Source: Buttiauxella sp965119215 | GTDB lineage: Bacteria > Pseudomonadota > Gammaproteobacteria > Enterobacterales > Enterobacteriaceae | DNA: 64,000 bases | NCBI GenBank assembly: GCA_965119215.1 | Contig: CBCPKK010000007.1 | Location: 1 to 64,000 of the forward strand | Direction: 5' to 3' | In this document: positions 44,450 through 53,321 of the stretch, one piece after another | Position numbering within the stretch: position 1 is the stretch's first letter | Layout: each line of letters starts with the position of its first letter | Made by a program: the position numbers and the translations under genes | Notes under the pieces: generated by a model | Told to the model about the DNA's origin: nothing | Seen by the model: the letters and a program-made list of their open reading frames with translations, nothing else | The model's database searches: none

Positions 44450-44882
44450 TCACATCTCCGGGACGCATTTCATTAAAGAATTTACTAGTGACAAGGTTTA
44501 CCTACTAACCTTAATTTAACCTTAATATATTACTGCTCCGGAAACAAATAATTACCACTCAAGGTATGTGACTGAAAGATGAACAAATTCTTATGATTGT
44601 GTGATTTTATGACAAACTTGAGATGTTAATCACCTTTTTATCGATGCTGATTTTTTTAATCTGACTTCACCACTCTTAATATTTAACTAAGAAATCTCTG
44701 CTAAGTTTCCTGCTATTGAAAAACGGTTTAGATAAATGTGAATTAGTTGCGTTGCGAATTAGTTACGTTGTGCTTTTATTTAATAAACCTGCTTCATGAT
44801 GAATACATTCCCACGCTTTTGATAAAGCGAAATACCAGGCGGATAAACATTATGCTGAGCTTGCTAATTAAAGGATTATTCC
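44450..44882. other. Divergent regulatory region between the eptA-like gene and arnB
   Basis: These 433 AT-rich bases carry the promoters of both lipid A modification units. A perfect PmrA box sits nearer the eptA side. A weaker half-matching copy, CTTAAT-N5-ACTAAG, lies at 44675-44691 nearer arnB. Isolated GGTTTA half-sites (44495-44500 and 44725-44730) resemble half of a PhoP box but lack the second half. I see no gene. Confidence 0.55.
44510..44526 (+). promoter_or_regulatory. PmrA (BasR) box
   Basis: CTTAATTTAACCTTAAT is two exact CTTAAT half-sites separated by five bases, the PmrA consensus. It lies 61 bases upstream of the eptA-like start and 357 bases upstream of arnB. It predicts induction by high Fe(III), low pH or PmrB activation. 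Confidence 0.85.
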
Positions 44883-46022
44883 ATGAGTGAATTTCTGCCC
44901 TTTTCGCGTCCCGCTATGGGGCAAGAAGAACTCGCCGCGGTTAGTGAGGTTTTGCAGTCTGGTTGGATAACCACAGGCCCAAAAAATCAGGAACTCGAAC
45001 AGGCATTTTGCGAGTTAACCGGCAATAAACATGCAATCGCTGTTAGCTCCGCCACCGCCGGTATGCATGTCGCCTTAATGGCTCTGGGTTTACAGGCCGG
45101 TGACGAGGTGATTACCCCTTCACTGACCTGGGTGTCCACGCTGAACATGATTGTATTACTGGGTGCCGAACCGGTGATGATTGATGTTGACCGCGACACG
45201 CTGATGGTCACGCCAGAAAGCATTGAAGCGGCTATCACCCCGCGGACTCGCGCCATTATTCCGGTTCACTATGCGGGTGCGCCAGCCGATATCGACGCCA
45301 TTCTTGCCATTGGTGAACGCCACGGTATTCCTGTTATAGAAGACGCCGCCCATGCGGCTGGCACGCACTATAAAGGCAAACATGTGGGCAGCCGTGGCAC
45401 GGCAATTTTCTCGTTCCACGCCATCAAAAATATGACCTGCGCGGAAGGCGGGTTGATTGTCACTGACGACGAGCAGTTTGCTAACAAGATGCGCAGCCTG
45501 AAGTTTCACGGCCTGGGCGTTGATGCTTTCGACAGGCAGACACTGGGGCGTGCGCCGCAGGCAGAAGTCATCACGCCTGGGTATAAATATAATCTCGCTG
45601 ATATCAATGCCGCCATTGCCCTGGTGCAGCTAAAAAAACTTGAACAAAATAATGCTCGCCGTACTGAAATAGCCGAGCGTTATTTGGCTGAGCTGGTAAA
45701 TACCCCTTATTTACCGCTTATTCATCCGCAATGGCAGCATAAACATGCCTGGCATCTTTTTATTATTCGTGTTGATGAATCTCGCTGCGGAATTACCCGC
45801 AATGGGCTTATGGATGCGCTGAAAGCGAAAGGAATTGGCACTGGTTTACATTTCAGAGCGGCTCATACGCAGAAATATTACCGCGAACGCTACCCGACAC
45901 TCTCTTTACCTGACACAGAATGGAACAGCGACCGCATTTGCTCCATTCCTTTATTCCCAACGATGTCTGATGACGATGTCACCCGCGTAATCACGGCTTT
46001 ACGTGAAGTTGCAGGAAAATAA
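44883..46022 (+). CDS. arnB: UDP-4-amino-4-deoxy-L-arabinose aminotransferase
   Basis: ArnB transaminates UDP-4-ketopentose with glutamate to UDP-4-amino-4-deoxy-L-arabinose (UDP-L-Ara4N) using PLP. The 379 residues match the family length. The PLP-binding lysine is K182 in SFHAIKNMTCAEGG. The N-terminal PFSRPAMGQEELAAVSEVLQ, common to the DegT/DnrJ/EryC1 fold, is intact. AAAGGA precedes the start. It is first in the complete arnBCADTEF operon, followed by arnC after one base. Confidence 0.97.
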   Translation: MSEFLPFSRPAMGQEELAAVSEVLQSGWITTGPKNQELEQAFCELTGNKHAIAVSSATAGMHVALMALGLQAGDEVITPSLTWVSTLNMIVLLGAEPVMIDVDRDTLMVTPESIEAAITPRTRAIIPVHYAGAPADIDAILAIGERHGIPVIEDAAHAAGTHYKGKHVGSRGTAIFSFHAIKNMTCAEGGLIVTDDEQFANKMRSLKFHGLGVDAFDRQTLGRAPQAEVITPGYKYNLADINAAIALVQLKKLEQNNARRTEIAERYLAELVNTPYLPLIHPQWQHKHAWHLFIIRVDESRCGITRNGLMDALKAKGIGTGLHFRAAHTQKYYRERYPTLSLPDTEWNSDRICSIPLFPTMSDDDVTRVITALREVAGK

Positions 46023-46023
46023 T

Positions 46024-47004
46024 ATGACCAAAATAGAACCTATCCGCAAAGTTTCCGTGGTGATCCCGGTTTATAACGAACAGGAAAGTTTGCCCGAGCT
46101 TATCAGGCGAACCACTGCCGCTTGCGAAACACTGGGCAAAGATTACGAAATCCTGCTGGTCGATGACGGCAGCAGCGACAACTCAGCCGACATGTTAAGC
46201 GACGCAGCAGAAGCACCTTGCAGCCACATTGTTGCCGTGTTGTTGAACCGAAATTACGGGCAGCACAACGCGATTATGGCCGGTTTTAGCCATGTCACCG
46301 GGGACTTAATCGTCACTCTGGATGCTGATTTGCAAAACCCACCGGAAGAAATCCCGCGTCTGGTGGCAAAAGCCGATGAAGGCTATGACGTAGTCGGCAC
46401 CGTGCGCCAGAACCGCCAGGACACCTGGTTTCGTAAACGCGCTTCACGCCTGATCAACCGTCTGATTCAAAGCACCACCGGTAAAGCGATGGGCGATTAC
46501 GGCTGCATGTTGCGTGCTTATCGCCGCCACATTATTGACGCGATGCTCAACTGCCACGAACGCAGCACCTTTATTCCGATTCTTGCTAATACCTTTGCCC
46601 GTAAAGCGACTGAAATTCCGGTTCATCACGCAGAGCGTGAATTTGGTGATTCCAAGTACAGCTTTATGCGCCTGATCAATCTGATGTACGACCTGGTCAC
46701 CTGCCTGACCACCACGCCACTGCGCATGCTCAGCGTCTTCGGTAGCGTCATTGCGCTAGCCGGTTTTGCGCTCTCTGTTCTGCTGGTGGTGTTGCGCCTG
46801 GCCTTTGGCCCGCAATGGGCAGCGGAAGGGGTGTTCATGCTGTTTGCGGTGCTGTTTATGTTCATCGGCGCGCAGTTTGTCGGCATGGGGCTTTTGGGCG
46901 AATACATCGGGCGTATTTATACCGATGTGCGTGCCCGCCCTCGTTACTTTATTCAGCGCGTAGTTAGCCGCGACACCGTTTCAACTTCACAGGAAAATCA
47001 CTAA
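46024..47004 (+). CDS. arnC: Undecaprenyl-phosphate 4-deoxy-4-formamido-L-arabinose transferase
   Basis: ArnC joins formylated L-Ara4N to undecaprenyl phosphate at the inner membrane. The start at 46024 (MTKIEPIRKVSVVIPVYNEQ) gives 326 residues. The in-frame start at 46003 lies inside arnB and is not supported. The GT2 fold shows VSVVIPVYNEQ, LLVDDGSSDNS and TLDADLQNPPEEI (metal-binding DxD-type aspartates). Two C-terminal transmembrane helices lie at about 235-300. Its stop overlaps the arnA start by one base. Confidence 0.97.
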   Translation: MTKIEPIRKVSVVIPVYNEQESLPELIRRTTAACETLGKDYEILLVDDGSSDNSADMLSDAAEAPCSHIVAVLLNRNYGQHNAIMAGFSHVTGDLIVTLDADLQNPPEEIPRLVAKADEGYDVVGTVRQNRQDTWFRKRASRLINRLIQSTTGKAMGDYGCMLRAYRRHIIDAMLNCHERSTFIPILANTFARKATEIPVHHAEREFGDSKYSFMRLINLMYDLVTCLTTTPLRMLSVFGSVIALAGFALSVLLVVLRLAFGPQWAAEGVFMLFAVLFMFIGAQFVGMGLLGEYIGRIYTDVRARPRYFIQRVVSRDTVSTSQENH

Positions 47005-48986
47005 TGAAAGCTGTTGTATTTGCTTATCACGATATTGGGTGCGCGGGCGTTGAAGCGCTGGTCGCTGCGGGTTATGACATCACCGCTATTTATACTCATC
47101 CAGATTCGCCGTCAGAGAACCATTTCTTTGGCTCAGTTGCGCGTACCGCCGCAGAACACGGCATTCCTGTTTATGCACCCGAAGATGTGAATCACCCTCT
47201 GTGGGTTGATCGCATTAAATCGTCTCAGCCGGATGTGATTTTCTCTTTCTATTACCGTAACTTGCTGTGCGATGAAATCGTCAACAGCGCAACGGTTGGC
47301 GCGTTTAATCTGCATGGTTCATTGTTGCCAGAATACCGTGGCCGTGCGCCGCTGAACTGGGTGCTGGTGAAGGGCGAAACCGAAACTGGCGTTACGCTTC
47401 ACCGCATGGTTAACCGTGCTGATGCAGGCGCAATTGTGGCGCAGCATCGCGTGGCGATTGCCCCAGAAGAAACGGCATTAACGCTGCATCATAAACTGCG
47501 TGAAGCCGCATCCCACCTGCTGGAAGATATTCTGCCTGTTATCAAAACAGGGCATTATCCGCAGTACGAGCAAGACAACAGCAAAGCCAGCTATTTTGGC
47601 CGCCGTACCCCGAAAGACGGCTGCATCAACTGGTGTTCATCCGCCAGTGAAATCAACAACCTGGTACGTGCAGTGACCGATCCGTGGCCGGGTGCATTTG
47701 GCTATGTGGGCGGCAGCAAATTTATCGTCTGGAAAGGCCGCGTGCTGGAAAACACGACGGGTGCGAAAGCAGGCACAGTATTGTCTGTTAGCCCATTGGT
47801 GATTGCTGCAGGCAACGGCGCGCTGGAAATTGTGACCGGGCAGACCGAAAACGGCGTCTACATGCAGGGTACTCAACTGGCGCAAAGCCTCGGTTTAGTC
47901 GCCGGTGCCATCATCAGCAGCCAGCCGGTTTCAGCGATTAAACGCCGCACTCGCGTGTTGATCCTCGGTGTGAACGGTTTTATCGGTAACCACCTGACAG
48001 AGCGCCTGTTGCAGGACGATAACTTCGAAGTTTACGGGCTGGATATTGGTTCCGACGCGATTTCTCGCTTTATCGGCAACTCCCGTTTCCACTTTGTGGA
48101 AGGCGACATCAGCATTCACTCCGAGTGGATTGAATACCACATTAAGAAATGTGACGTAGTGCTGCCGCTGGTGGCTATCGCCACACCAATTGAATACACC
48201 CGTAACCCACTGCGCGTATTCGAGCTGGATTTTGAAGAAAACCTGAAAATCATCCGTGACTGCGTGAAATACCAGAAACGTATTATTTTCCCTTCGACTT
48301 CAGAAGTTTATGGTATGTGTACCGACAAAGTGTTCGATGAAGATAACTCGAACCTGATTGTCGGGCCAATCAACAAACAGCGCTGGATTTACTCGGTTTC
48401 CAAGCAACTGCTTGACCGTGTTATCTGGGCATACCGCGAAAAAGAAGGGCTGCGTTTTACCCTGTTCCGTCCGTTCAACTGGATGGGACCACGCCTGGAT
48501 AACCTGAATGCGGCGCGCATCGGCAGCTCAAGGGCTATCACGCAGCTGATTCTGAACCTGGTAGAAGGTTCGCCGATTAAGCTGATTGATGGCGGTAAAC
48601 AAAAACGCTGCTTTACTGATATCAGCGACGGTATCGAAGCGCTGTTCCGCATCATTGAGAACAAAAACAGCAACTGCGACGGGCAAATTATCAACATTGG
48701 TAACCCGGATAACGAAGCGAGCATTAAAGAGTTGGCGCAAATGCTGCTGGAAAGTTTTGAGAAGCATCCGCTGCGCGGCCACTTCCCGCCGTTTGCCGGT
48801 TTCCGTGAAGTAGAAAGCAGCACTTATTACGGCAAGGGTTATCAGGACGTTGAGCACCGTAAGCCAAGCATTCGTAACGCGCACCGTTTACTGGGCTGGA
48901 CGCCAACCGTTGAGATGGAAAAAACCATCGACGAAACCCTGGATTTCTTCCTGAAAACAGTTGAACTGACGGAACCTCAGGCATGA
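47004..48986 (+). CDS. arnA: Bifunctional UDP-L-Ara4N formyltransferase / UDP-glucuronic acid dehydrogenase
   Basis: ArnA is a two-domain enzyme. The C-terminal domain oxidatively decarboxylates UDP-glucuronate to the 4-keto sugar, and the N-terminal domain formylates UDP-L-Ara4N. The 660 residues equal E. coli ArnA. The formyltransferase catalytic asparagine and histidine lie in FNLHGSLLPEYRG (about 100-112) and its aspartate in NRADAG near 140. The dehydrogenase begins at LILGVNGFIGNHL (about 317) with the catalytic FPSTSEVYG and the Y-x3-K-type IYSVSKQ. Both domains are complete. It overlaps arnD by 4 bases. Confidence 0.98.
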   Translation: MKAVVFAYHDIGCAGVEALVAAGYDITAIYTHPDSPSENHFFGSVARTAAEHGIPVYAPEDVNHPLWVDRIKSSQPDVIFSFYYRNLLCDEIVNSATVGAFNLHGSLLPEYRGRAPLNWVLVKGETETGVTLHRMVNRADAGAIVAQHRVAIAPEETALTLHHKLREAASHLLEDILPVIKTGHYPQYEQDNSKASYFGRRTPKDGCINWCSSASEINNLVRAVTDPWPGAFGYVGGSKFIVWKGRVLENTTGAKAGTVLSVSPLVIAAGNGALEIVTGQTENGVYMQGTQLAQSLGLVAGAIISSQPVSAIKRRTRVLILGVNGFIGNHLTERLLQDDNFEVYGLDIGSDAISRFIGNSRFHFVEGDISIHSEWIEYHIKKCDVVLPLVAIATPIEYTRNPLRVFELDFEENLKIIRDCVKYQKRIIFPSTSEVYGMCTDKVFDEDNSNLIVGPINKQRWIYSVSKQLLDRVIWAYREKEGLRFTLFRPFNWMGPRLDNLNAARIGSSRAITQLILNLVEGSPIKLIDGGKQKRCFTDISDGIEALFRIIENKNSNCDGQIINIGNPDNEASIKELAQMLLESFEKHPLRGHFPPFAGFREVESSTYYGKGYQDVEHRKPSIRNAHRLLGWTPTVEMEKTIDETLDFFLKTVELTEPQA

Positions 48987-49879
48987 GAAAAGTTGGCCTG
49001 CGCATTGATGTAGATACATGGCGGGGCACTCAACAAGGTGTTCCGCAACTTCTTGAGATCTTAAGTTTGCACGGTATTCAGGCCACTTTTTTCTTTAGCG
49101 TAGGCCCGGATAACATGGGCCGCCATTTGTGGCGGCTGGTGAAACCGCAATTTTTGTGGAAGATGCTGCGGTCGAAAGCCGCATCGCTTTACGGTTGGGA
49201 TATTTTGCTGGCGGGAACCGCGTGGCCGGGGCGCAAAATCGGCTCTGGCAACGCGGAGATAATCTCAGCCACGGCGGATCACCACGAAGTGGGTCTGCAC
49301 GCCTGGGATCACTTTGCCTGGCAAACCTGGGCTGGCGTCTGGGACAACAGCCATCTGGAAAAGCAAATCCGCCTCGGGCTGGATGCATTAAGTGTCATCA
49401 TCGAACAGCCTGTGACTTGCTCAGCAGTGGCGGGCTGGCGTGCCGACCAGCGCGTGGTGCTGGCGAAACAACCGTTCGGCTTTGCGTACAACAGCGATTG
49501 CCGTGGAACCACGCCATTTCTGCCGTTATTAGCCGATGGCAGCACGGGGACGGTACAAATTCCGGTGACATTGCCCACCTGGGATGAAGTTATCGGCGAT
49601 GGCGTCAGCCGCGAAGACTACAACCGTTTTATCCTCGACCGCATCAAACAAGACACCGGCACGCCGGTGTATACCATCCACGCGGAAGTGGAAGGCATTG
49701 TGATGCGTAATGATTTTAATGAGCTCCTTACTATGGCCGCGCTTGAGGGCATCGAATTTTGCCCTTTAAGTGAATTACTCCCCGACGATCTCACCACGCT
49801 GCCCGTCGGCAAAGTGGTGCGCGGTACCATTCCTGGCCGTGAAGGCTGGCTAGGTTGCCAACAACTTATCGGGCAATAA
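48983..49879 (+). CDS. arnD: 4-deoxy-4-formamido-L-arabinose-phosphoundecaprenol deformylase
   Basis: ArnD removes the formyl group from the undecaprenyl-linked sugar and so commits it to transfer. The 298-residue protein has the NodB-type polysaccharide deacetylase fold with RIDVDTWRG at the start (catalytic and metal aspartates), VGLHAWDHFAWQ (metal histidines) and a C-terminal TIHAEVEG. The start codon lies within the arnA stop region (ATGA). Confidence 0.97.
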   Translation: MRKVGLRIDVDTWRGTQQGVPQLLEILSLHGIQATFFFSVGPDNMGRHLWRLVKPQFLWKMLRSKAASLYGWDILLAGTAWPGRKIGSGNAEIISATADHHEVGLHAWDHFAWQTWAGVWDNSHLEKQIRLGLDALSVIIEQPVTCSAVAGWRADQRVVLAKQPFGFAYNSDCRGTTPFLPLLADGSTGTVQIPVTLPTWDEVIGDGVSREDYNRFILDRIKQDTGTPVYTIHAEVEGIVMRNDFNELLTMAALEGIEFCPLSELLPDDLTTLPVGKVVRGTIPGREGWLGCQQLIGQ

Positions 49880-49883
49880 ACGG

Positions 49884-51545
49884 ATGAAATCAGTTAAGTA
49901 TTCGATTGTTCTGCTAATGGGTTTTGCGCTGCTTTACCTGCTCCCTTTAGAGTTCCGTGCTTTGTGGCAGCCAGATGAAACCCGCTATGCGGAGATAAGC
50001 CGCGAAATGTTGGCGGCAGGAAACTGGATAGTCCCGCATTTTCTGGATGTGCGTTATTTCGAAAAACCGGTGGCGGGATACTGGATTAACAATCTCAGCC
50101 AGCTGATTTTTGGTCATAACAACTTTGCGGTGCGTTTTGGCTCGGTCTTTTCTATTACGTTAAGCGCGCTGATGGTGGCGTGGCTGGCGCTGCGTTTGTG
50201 GCGTGATAAAACCGTGGCTGTCTTGTCAGGCGTGATTTTCATGACCTGCCTGCTGGTTTACGGCGTCGGCACTTATGCGGTGCTTGACCCGATGATCACG
50301 CTGTGGCTGGTCGCAGCCATGTGCAGCTTCTGGTTGGGCGCAAATGCACAAACTAACGCCGGGAAAGCGGGCGGCTATATTCTGCTGGGTTTGGTTTGCG
50401 GCATGGGCGTTATGACCAAAGGTTTTCTGGCGCTCGCCGTGCCGGTGCTGGGTGTTTTACCGTGGGTGATTGCGCAAAAACGCTGGAAAGAGGTGCTGCT
50501 GTTTGGGCCTCTTGCCATTCTGAGCGCAGTGGCGATTACCTTGCCCTGGGCGCTGGCAATCGCCAAAGCTGAACCTTCGTTCTGGCACTACTTCTTCTGG
50601 GTTGAGCATATTCAGCGTTTCGCTGAGAAAGATGCACAGCACAAAGCGCCATTCTGGTATTACATCCCGTTCCTGATTGCTGGCTGTTTGCCGTGGGTTG
50701 CTTTTCTGCCCGGCGCGCTTAAACGTGGCTGGCAAGAACGCAAAGTTGAAAGCGGATCGCTGTATTTGTTGGGTTGGGTGGTTATGCCGCTGCTGTTCTT
50801 TAGCATTGCGAAAGGCAAATTGCCGACCTACATTCTGCCGTGTTTCGCGCCGCTCGCTATTTTGCTGGCACGCCATGCCACGCAGTTGCTTGCGACATCC
50901 CGCACGCTAAAAATCAACGGCTGGATCAATATGGTCTTTGGCGGCATCTGCACCGTGGTTGTGCTGGTGGTGTTAGCTCCGTGGGGCGTGGCAAAGCATC
51001 CGGTTTATGCCAATCATGAAGCGCTGAAAGTCATTCAGGCGAGCGTTGCTTTCCTCGTGTGGGCGCTGGTGGGGTATCTCACCACGCGTGATAACGCCAG
51101 GTTCTGGCAGTGGGCGGCGTTATGTCCACTTGGTCTTGCGTTGTTAGTCGGCGGTGTGATCCCAGGAAAAGTGATTGATTCCAAACACCCGCAAGTGTTT
51201 ATCGACATGGTTCGCCCGGAACTGTCGGGTAGCCGATATATTCTTGCTGATAGTGTGGGAGTAGGGGCGGGTCTTGCCTGGGAATTAAAGCGCGACGACA
51301 TCACTATTTATGCCAAACCGGGTGAGCTGAATTATGGCCTGACGAATTTCGATGATGCGAAAGATAACTTTGTCTCGCGCGAATATTTTGCCGGTTGGCT
51401 GGCGGAACATCGCAAAGAAGGCAACGTGTCACTGGTGATGCTGTTATCGAAAGATAAAGTGCCGGAAGGCCAGGATGTGCCAACGCCTGACCACCTTTAT
51501 CGCAAAGGGCGGTTTGTCCTCTTCTTCTACGAAAAAGCGCCATGA
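49884..51545 (+). CDS. arnT: Lipid A L-Ara4N transferase ArnT
   Basis: ArnT transfers L-Ara4N from undecaprenyl phosphate to lipid A phosphates at the periplasmic face. The 553-residue protein is a GT-C, PMT-like enzyme with about thirteen transmembrane helices. The first periplasmic loop carries the catalytic acidic motif LWQPDETRYAEISREML (about 30-46) and YFEKPVAGYWINN follows. A C-terminal soluble domain ends the protein. The length and motif layout match the family. It overlaps arnE by 4 bases. Confidence 0.97.
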   Translation: MKSVKYSIVLLMGFALLYLLPLEFRALWQPDETRYAEISREMLAAGNWIVPHFLDVRYFEKPVAGYWINNLSQLIFGHNNFAVRFGSVFSITLSALMVAWLALRLWRDKTVAVLSGVIFMTCLLVYGVGTYAVLDPMITLWLVAAMCSFWLGANAQTNAGKAGGYILLGLVCGMGVMTKGFLALAVPVLGVLPWVIAQKRWKEVLLFGPLAILSAVAITLPWALAIAKAEPSFWHYFFWVEHIQRFAEKDAQHKAPFWYYIPFLIAGCLPWVAFLPGALKRGWQERKVESGSLYLLGWVVMPLLFFSIAKGKLPTYILPCFAPLAILLARHATQLLATSRTLKINGWINMVFGGICTVVVLVVLAPWGVAKHPVYANHEALKVIQASVAFLVWALVGYLTTRDNARFWQWAALCPLGLALLVGGVIPGKVIDSKHPQVFIDMVRPELSGSRYILADSVGVGAGLAWELKRDDITIYAKPGELNYGLTNFDDAKDNFVSREYFAGWLAEHRKEGNVSLVMLLSKDKVPEGQDVPTPDHLYRKGRFVLFFYEKAP

Positions 51546-51865
51546 GTTATCTGCTGATTGTATTGGCAAGTTTACTCAGTTGCGGTGGCCAGCTTTGCCA
51601 GAAGCAAGCCACCTGGCGACCGGGTCGGCGGCACATGTTTGGCTGGCTGGCATTGGGCGTTTTGCTGCTCAGCTGCGCGATGTTGCTCTGGTTGCTGGTG
51701 CTACAGCGCGTGCCGGTCAGCGTGGCGTACCCGATGCTAAGCCTGAACTTTATCTTTATTACGCTTGCCGCGCGTTTCATCTGGCATGAGCCGGTTTCTG
51801 TTCGGCACTGGCTGGGCGTGGTGCTGATTATCGTCGGCATTATTATCATGGGGAATGTTGCCTGA
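51542..51865 (+). CDS. arnE: L-Ara4N-phosphoundecaprenol flippase subunit ArnE
   Basis: ArnE with ArnF forms the small EmrE-like flippase that moves undecaprenyl phosphate-L-Ara4N to the periplasmic leaflet. The 107 residues hold four hydrophobic helices. The run VPVSVAYPMLSLNFIFITLA is the family core. It overlaps arnT by 4 bases and arnF by 1 base. Confidence 0.95.
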   Translation: MSYLLIVLASLLSCGGQLCQKQATWRPGRRHMFGWLALGVLLLSCAMLLWLLVLQRVPVSVAYPMLSLNFIFITLAARFIWHEPVSVRHWLGVVLIIVGIIIMGNVA

Positions 51866-52245
51866 TGGGCTATTTTTGGGCATTGATGAGCGTGCTGCTG
51901 GTCAGCGGCGCTCAGCTCATTATGAAATGGGCAATGATCACGCTGCCGCCTGTCTCCCAACATCAAGAACTGATTGCGGCGTTTTTGAGTCGCAGCCCCG
52001 GCGCGTTGGCGCTGATCGCAGGGCTGTTCGCCTATGTTTTTTCGATGGGCTGCTGGTTTCTGGCGTTGCGGCGCATTGCACTGAGCAAAGCCTATCCGCT
52101 GCTGAGTTTAAGCTATGTGCTGGTGTGGGCGGCGGCTATCTGGCTGCCGTGGCTGAATGAGAGTTTTAGCGCCGGGAAACTTATCGGGGTCAGTATTATT
52201 TTTATCGGATTGTTGTTGGTTTGCCTGCCGCAGCGCAAGCGTTGA
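51865..52245 (+). CDS. arnF: L-Ara4N-phosphoundecaprenol flippase subunit ArnF
   Basis: ArnF is the partner of ArnE. The 126-residue protein has four transmembrane helices with the family run RIALSKAYPLLSLSYVLVWA and a basic C-terminus (PQRKR). It is the last gene of the arn operon. No terminator is obvious in the next 100 bases. No pmrD-like gene follows, although pmrD sits near arn in E. coli. Confidence 0.95.
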   Translation: MGYFWALMSVLLVSGAQLIMKWAMITLPPVSQHQELIAAFLSRSPGALALIAGLFAYVFSMGCWFLALRRIALSKAYPLLSLSYVLVWAAAIWLPWLNESFSAGKLIGVSIIFIGLLLVCLPQRKR

Positions 52246-52383
52246 ACTATCTTAATACTTAACGGGTATTGGCTGCGGCTTGAAAGATAACGGCATACCA
52301 CGCGCAGTAGTTTTTAAACCTGGATTTTTCCGCCAGTAAAATGCGGTGCCGTGACAACACGTATGTTCCGGAGAGTACGGACA

Positions 52384-52575
52384 ATGAAAATGAAAATCTG
52401 GCTTGTTGCTTTAGTCGTATTTGCAGTCTGTAGCCCTGCTAGTTATGCGACATGTACCGCAGCGAAAGCCGCCAGAAATACAGCCACGAAGGCGACTGTA
52501 GGCGTGGGCGGTGTCTGTAATCCTAAAAGAGCGGTCAAACAAAATACTGATATTGATGTGCGGGGAAAACGTTGA
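52384..52575 (+). CDS. Small secreted protein of unknown function (63 residues)
   Basis: The ATG at 52384 gives MKMKIWLVALVVFAVCSPAS followed by YATC. This is a convincing signal peptide with cleavage expected near YA. The mature part is about 41 residues, basic and rich in alanine/threonine, with two cysteines (CTAAKAA... and GGVCNPKR) that could form a disulfide. GGAGAG lies before the start; an in-frame start at 52351 would add 11 residues. A terminator follows at 52603. I do not recognise the family. Confidence 0.6.
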   Translation: MKMKIWLVALVVFAVCSPASYATCTAAKAARNTATKATVGVGGVCNPKRAVKQNTDIDVRGKR

Positions 52576-52602
52576 TATTTAACGTAGCTTCGTAAGCTGA
52601 AT

Positions 52603-52638
52603 AAGGGCCTGGATAATTGATTTCCGGTCCTTTTTTTG
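52603..52638 (+). terminator. Rho-independent terminator
   Basis: Stem AAGGGCC(T)GG / CCGGTCCTT with one bulge, then T7. It lies about 30 bases after the small secreted gene. Confidence 0.8.
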
Positions 52639-52666
52639 AGCGTAATACGTGAGCGTCACGCTTGAT

Positions 52667-53005
52667 TTATGCCGAAAGGATAATCAATTTCTTGAGCATT
52701 TGATGATTGAACTTAGCACCAATAACAATCTCTTGGGTCGCCGTCTGTAGAGCCGGGGTGAAGCTGGTCACTAACGCTTCATAGCAAAACAGCGCATCAT
52801 TGGCATCACCGTTTTGAGAGAGTTTAATTGCGTTGTTAAGCATGGCTCTTGCCACTGTTTCTCTGACTTCAAGATCCGCGGGTTCGATATTGTTATTTTT
52901 TACGTCATTGCTTTCGTCGCTTAAGCGACGGCACTTGACTAAATAACTGTGATTTTGAGCTAAATCACAGCCACTTTGCCGACAATGTTTGAATGCAGTT
53001 GGCAT
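52667..53005 (-). CDS. Hypothetical protein (112 residues), TPR-like helical region
   Basis: A GGGGA ribosome binding site lies 7 bases before the ATG, supporting the start. The N-terminal 30 residues contain four cysteines (HCRQSGCDL... KCRRL). The rest is predicted helical, with a pattern resembling one tetratricopeptide-like hairpin (NAIKLSQNGDANDALFCYEA). There is no signal peptide or membrane segment. It is a single gene, convergent with the small secreted gene. I do not recognise it. Confidence 0.6.
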   Translation of the reverse strand: MPTAFKHCRQSGCDLAQNHSYLVKCRRLSDESNDVKNNNIEPADLEVRETVARAMLNNAIKLSQNGDANDALFCYEALVTSFTPALQTATQEIVIGAKFNHQMLKKLIILSA

Positions 53006-53173
53006 AACTATTCCCCTTCTTACTCAGTAAATGTTGGCTGAACCAGCGGTGACTAAGCAAACCAGGGTTCTCCAGACAGAGTGGTGATAGTAGTGATTTC
53101 CACAGCGATGGCACTGAAATAGTCTTTTTCGAAAAATGAAACCTTTTTTATCGACGATCTGAGCTGATTGACC

Positions 53174-53290
53174 CCACCCCAACCCTCCCCTTGCAAGGGG
53201 AGGGAGCAGACTGGCATCTTTTGCTCCTCCCCCTGACAAGGGGGAGGCTGGGTGGGGGTCGAACCAAAACCTCTTCGCATCAACTTTAAT
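53174..53290. repeat. Pair of REP-like palindromes (BIME-type)
   Basis: CCCTCCCCTTGCAAGGGG is nearly a perfect palindrome preceded by CCCCACCCCAA. A second palindrome follows about 30 bases later (CTCCTCCCCCTGACAAGGGG) with GGCTGGGTGGGGGT. The two face each other, and the second matches the element at 38845-38912, including the flank AACCAAAACCTC. The rest of the 53006-53321 gap holds no gene. Confidence 0.82.
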
Positions 53291-53321
53291 GTCTTTTAGC
53301 ACCAGCCCCCACCAGCAGCGG

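Noticed and set aside
44675..44691. Second PmrA-like box (CTTAAT-N5-ACTAAG) nearer arnB
   Set aside because: Only the first half-site is exact; kept as a note in the intergenic entry instead of a separate call.
53053..53283. 76-codon minus-strand frame
   Set aside because: It reads through the two REP palindromes and has no start context.
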